In this document: positions 5,512-8,027 of the stretch, piece after piece
Layout of the letters: each line of letters starts with the position of its first letter
Numbering within the stretch: position 1 is the first letter of the stretch
Assembly (NCBI GenBank): GCA_023717585.1
Contig: JAMQPJ010000194.1
Coordinates: 1 to 8,027, forward strand
Source of the DNA: Thermoanaerobaculia bacterium
GTDB lineage: Bacteria > Acidobacteriota > Thermoanaerobaculia > UBA5066
Length of the DNA stretch: 8,027 nt
Direction: 5' to 3'
Made by a program: the position numbers and the translations under genes
The notes under the pieces: model-generated
The model's database searches: none
What the model saw: only the letters and a program-made list of their open reading frames with translations
Told to the model about the DNA's origin: nothing

Positions 5512-6852
5512 ATGAAGAGGAAGCAGCCCCGCGGAATCACCCGTCGAACGTTCACGAAACTCGCCGGAGGCGGCGCGATCGCCGCCGGAGTCGGGGGGCC
5601 CGCCTTCCTGTTCTCCGGCCGCGCCGAGGCACAGCAGAAGACGCTGAAAATCATTCAATGGAGCCATTTCGTTCCGGGCTACGACAAGTGGTTCGACGGG
5701 GTCTTCACGAAGGAATGGGGCGCGAAGAACAACACGAACGTGATCGTGGACCACATCTCGATCGGCGAGATAAACGCGCGCGCCGCCGCCGAGGTCGCCG
5801 CGAAGAAGGGCCATGACCTCTTCATGTTCCTGTCGCCGCCCGCGGCGTACGAGGCCCAGGTCATCGACCACAAGGAGATCTACGACGCCGTCGAGAGTAA
5901 GCACGGCAAGAAGATCGACCTCGCCCACAAGTCCACGTTCAACCCGAAGACGAAAAAGTACTTCGCGTTCTCGGACTCCTACGTTCCGGACCCCGGCAAC
6001 TACCGCAAGGACCTCTGGGAGCAGGTCGGCTTCCCGAACGGTCCCGACACGTGGGACGACGTCAGGGTCGGCGGCAAGAAGATCAAGGACCAGTTCGGAA
6101 ACCCGGTCGGCGTCGGCCTTTCGCAGGAGCTCGACACGAACATGGCGATGCGCGCCGTCCTCTGGTCCTTCGGGGGCGCCGAGCAGGACGAGAAGGGAGC
6201 CTGCACGATCTACTCGCCGCAGACGCTGGACGCGATCAAGTACGTCCGTGCGCTCTACAAGGAGGCGATGACCCCGGAGGTCTTCACGTGGGATCCCTCG
6301 TCGAACAACCGCGGCATCCTGGCCAAGAAGCTCTCCTTCGTCTGCAACGCCATCTCGGTCACCCGCACGGCGGAAAAGGACAACCCCGAGATGTCGAAGG
6401 CCATTCAGATCTGCGCGGCGCCCAAGGGACCGGTACGGCGCATCGCCGCCGAGCACGTCATGGACTGCTACGCCATCTGGAACTTCGCCGAGAACAAGGA
6501 AGGGGCGAAGAAGTTCCTCATCGACTACATCGACTCCTTCGGAGCCGCCTTCACCGCGAGCGAGTTCTACAACTTCCCGTGCTTCCCGAAGACGGTTCCG
6601 GACCTGGCGAAGCAGGTCGCGAGCGACGCCAAGGGGGTTCCGCCCGACAAGTACAAGGTTCTCGCGAACGTGCTCGACTGGGCGACGAACGTGGGCTATC
6701 CGGGCTATGCCACGGCCGGCATCGACGAGGTCTTCAACACGTTCGTCATCCCGACGATGTTCGCGAAAGCCGCGCGCGACGAGATGTCTCCCGAGGAAGC
6801 CGCCCGGGCGGCGGAGAAGGAGATCAAGCGGATCTTCGACAAGTGGAAATGA
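5512..6852 (+). CDS. Tat-exported extracellular solute-binding protein (family 1) of an ABC importer
   Basis: Predicted periplasmic receptor that captures a solute and delivers it to the ABC importer encoded downstream. It has 446 residues. The N-terminus is a twin-arginine signal: TRRTFTK at residues 10-16, an Ala/Gly-rich hydrophobic stretch, and an AEA/QQ cleavage site after residue 40. There is no lipobox cysteine, so it should be soluble in the periplasm. The mature protein opens with KTLKIIQWSHFVPGYDKW, typical of family 1 (MalE/UgpB-like) receptors, and keeps the two-lobe length expected. Five cysteines (231, 278, 301, 319, 357) are spread through it, which may relate to folding before Tat export. 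It is the first gene of the operon, with a strong ribosome site, and the ATPase gene starts 7 bases after its stop. Sugar, polyol or a related solute is likely from the ATPase class, but the ligand cannot be read from the sequence. Confidence 0.92.
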   Translation: MKRKQPRGITRRTFTKLAGGGAIAAGVGGPAFLFSGRAEAQQKTLKIIQWSHFVPGYDKWFDGVFTKEWGAKNNTNVIVDHISIGEINARAAAEVAAKKGHDLFMFLSPPAAYEAQVIDHKEIYDAVESKHGKKIDLAHKSTFNPKTKKYFAFSDSYVPDPGNYRKDLWEQVGFPNGPDTWDDVRVGGKKIKDQFGNPVGVGLSQELDTNMAMRAVLWSFGGAEQDEKGACTIYSPQTLDAIKYVRALYKEAMTPEVFTWDPSSNNRGILAKKLSFVCNAISVTRTAEKDNPEMSKAIQICAAPKGPVRRIAAEHVMDCYAIWNFAENKEGAKKFLIDYIDSFGAAFTASEFYNFPCFPKTVPDLAKQVASDAKGVPPDKYKVLANVLDWATNVGYPGYATAGIDEVFNTFVIPTMFAKAARDEMSPEEAARAAEKEIKRIFDKWK

Positions 6853-6859
6853 CGGGCGA

Positions 6860-7885
6860 ATGGCCGTCGTCGAAACCCGAAAACTGACGAAGACCTTCCG
6901 GAAGGGCGCCGTCGGCGCCGTCCTCGACGTGGACCTCGAGAGCCGCGAAGGAGAGTTCCTCGTCCTGCTCGGCCCCTCCGGCTCGGGCAAGACGACGCTC
7001 CTGCGCATGATCGCGGGGCTCGAGGTGCCGACCGCGGGCGAGATCCTCATCGGCGGCGCCGTCGTCAACGACCAGACGCCGCGCGAGAGGCGCATCGCGA
7101 TGGTGTTTCAGAGCTACGCGCTCTACCCGCACCTGTCCGTTTTCGGAAACATCGTCTTCCCGCTGAAGTCCCAGGGCGTGAAGAAGGACGAGCGCCAGAA
7201 GAAGGCCGACTGGGCCGCGGGTCTCCTCGGCATCGGCCACCTCATGGACCGCAAGCCCCGCGAGCTCTCGGGCGGCGAGCGGCAGCGCGTCGCCCTCGCC
7301 CGCGCGATCGTGCGCGAGCCCTCGCTTTTCCTGCTCGACGAGCCCCTCTCGAACCTCGACGCGAAGCTTCGTTTGTCGGCCCGCGAGGAGCTCGAGCAGT
7401 TCCAGAAGCGGATCGGGACGACGACGATCTACGTCACGCACGACCAGGTCGAAGCGATGGCCATGGGCGACCGAATCGTCGTGATGGACAAGGGCCGCGT
7501 CCGCCAGATCGGCACACCCGCCGAGGTCTACGACGAGCCGGCCGACACGTTCGTCGCGACCTTCCTGGGCTCGCCCCCGATGAATCTCGTGAACGGCCCG
7601 AACGGGATCACGGGCTTTCGCCCCGAGCATTTCCTTCCCGCCCGGGCCCTCGCCGCACCGGAGTCGGTCCCGCATCGCCTCACGCTCGGCCACGAGGAAT
7701 ACCTCGGGGCCGAGCGCATCCTCTACGGCACGCTCGCGGACGGCCCCTTCGCCGGGGCGAAGGTCGTCTCGCGCATCGCCTCGACGCACGCCGGCCTGTT
7801 CACGAAGGACGCGACGTACGACTTCGCCGTCGAGAGGCGCCACCTGAAGCTCTTCGACGCGGCGACGGGGATCCGGAAGACGTGA
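6860..7885 (+). CDS. ABC importer ATPase, MalK/UgpC-type, with shortened C-terminal domain
   Basis: Cytoplasmic ATPase that powers solute import. It has 341 residues from the ATG at 6860. An earlier in-frame ATG at 6707 would add 51 Arg/Ser-rich residues overlapping the binding-protein gene, and the conserved protein clearly begins MAVVETRKLTKTF, so the shorter form is chosen. All nucleotide-binding motifs are intact: Walker A GPSGSGKTT (38-46), Q-loop Gln84 (VFQSYALYPH), signature LSGGERQR (136-143), Walker B LFLLDEP with Asp160 and Glu161, D-loop SNLD (164-167) and H-loop His194. FLGSPPMNLV (235-244) marks the start of the regulatory TOBE region typical of carbohydrate (CUT1) ATPases. The spacer from there to GFRPEH (252-257) is only about nine residues, against about forty in MalK. 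The start is 7 bases after the binding-protein stop without a clear ribosome site, and the stop overlaps the permease start. Confidence 0.95.
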   Translation: MAVVETRKLTKTFRKGAVGAVLDVDLESREGEFLVLLGPSGSGKTTLLRMIAGLEVPTAGEILIGGAVVNDQTPRERRIAMVFQSYALYPHLSVFGNIVFPLKSQGVKKDERQKKADWAAGLLGIGHLMDRKPRELSGGERQRVALARAIVREPSLFLLDEPLSNLDAKLRLSAREELEQFQKRIGTTTIYVTHDQVEAMAMGDRIVVMDKGRVRQIGTPAEVYDEPADTFVATFLGSPPMNLVNGPNGITGFRPEHFLPARALAAPESVPHRLTLGHEEYLGAERILYGTLADGPFAGAKVVSRIASTHAGLFTKDATYDFAVERRHLKLFDAATGIRKT

Positions 7886-8027
7886 GCGCGAGACGCCGCG
7901 AGAGCTGGCTCGGGCCGGCGATGCTCCTTCCGGCGATTCTGTACATCGTGGCGCTGGTCGGCGTGCCGCTCGTCCTGGCGCTCCTCTACAGCGTGGGCGA
8001 CGTCAAGGTCGGGAGCGTGGGATACCG
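7882..8027 (+). CDS. ABC importer permease (MalF/UgpA-like), 3' end cut off by the window
   Basis: First 48 codons of a probable inner-membrane permease that would form the channel with a second permease downstream. The GTG at 7882 overlaps the ATPase stop by four bases (GTGA), a common coupled arrangement. A GGAAGA lies just upstream, though very close. The N-terminus is basic (SARRRESW), followed by GPAMLLPAILYIVALVGVPL and more hydrophobic residues to about 36, the first membrane helix. The pattern of a basic start then LGPAxLLPA is typical of MalF/UgpA-class permeases. An ATG at 7921 is an alternative start but would remove the basic segment and cut into the helix. The conserved EAA loop is outside the window, so the family call rests on the N-terminus and the operon context. 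Confidence 0.82.
   Translation, partial: MSARRRESWLGPAMLLPAILYIVALVGVPLVLALLYSVGDVKVGSVGY

Noticed and set aside
6707..6859. Upstream in-frame ATG that would lengthen the ABC ATPase by 51 residues.
   Set aside because: The extension is Arg/Ser/Pro-rich, lies wholly inside the binding-protein gene apart from a few bases, and precedes the normal family N-terminus at 6860.
5437..7095. A 552-codon open frame on the minus strand, antisense to the binding protein and ATPase genes.
   Set aside because: It mirrors the codon pattern of the plus-strand genes, reads as Arg/Val/Asp-rich low-complexity protein with no family motif, and the plus-strand genes in the same place are unmistakable.

Overview
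This is an 8,027-base window of GC-rich bacterial DNA, roughly two-thirds G+C by eye. It is densely coded, with short intergenic gaps. I see no tRNA, rRNA, insertion sequence, phage gene or CRISPR array. It looks like ordinary chromosome from a GC-rich bacterium. A Tat-exported binding protein with no lipobox suggests a diderm with a periplasm. The lineage cannot be fixed from the sequence; Acidobacteriota or Myxococcota-like groups would fit but are only a guess.

Layout: (1) Positions 1-2313, plus strand: the 3' part of tldD followed by a complete tldE/pmbA, the two subunits of the TldD/TldE metallopeptidase, spaced as an operon. (2) Positions 2336-5378, minus strand: guaB (IMP dehydrogenase) followed 19 bases later by a gene for a secreted subtilisin-family (S8) protease. 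The protease gene ends tail-to-tail with tldE across a 22-base gap that holds no visible terminator. (3) Positions 5379-5511: the only real control region, a 133-base divergent spacer. It holds an AT-richer promoter-like patch, a six-codon leader ORF ahead of guaB, and small inverted repeats ahead of the plus-strand genes. (4) Positions 5512-8027, plus strand: an ABC importer operon of the CUT1 (MalK/UgpC) type. It has a Tat-exported solute-binding protein, then the ATPase, then the first 48 codons of a membrane permease that runs off the window.

The genes make three functional groups: cytoplasmic peptide processing (TldD/TldE), guanine nucleotide synthesis linked to a secreted protease, and uptake of an unidentified organic solute, probably a carbohydrate or polyol. 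I do not see a new multi-gene system. The points most worth a second look are small: the guaB leader ORF that takes the only good Shine-Dalgarno sequence, a natural Pro-to-Ala change beside the protease's catalytic serine (the same position changed in engineered subtiligase), the cysteine-rich Ig-like domain at the protease's N-terminus, and an ABC ATPase that lacks about 30 residues of its C-terminal regulatory domain.
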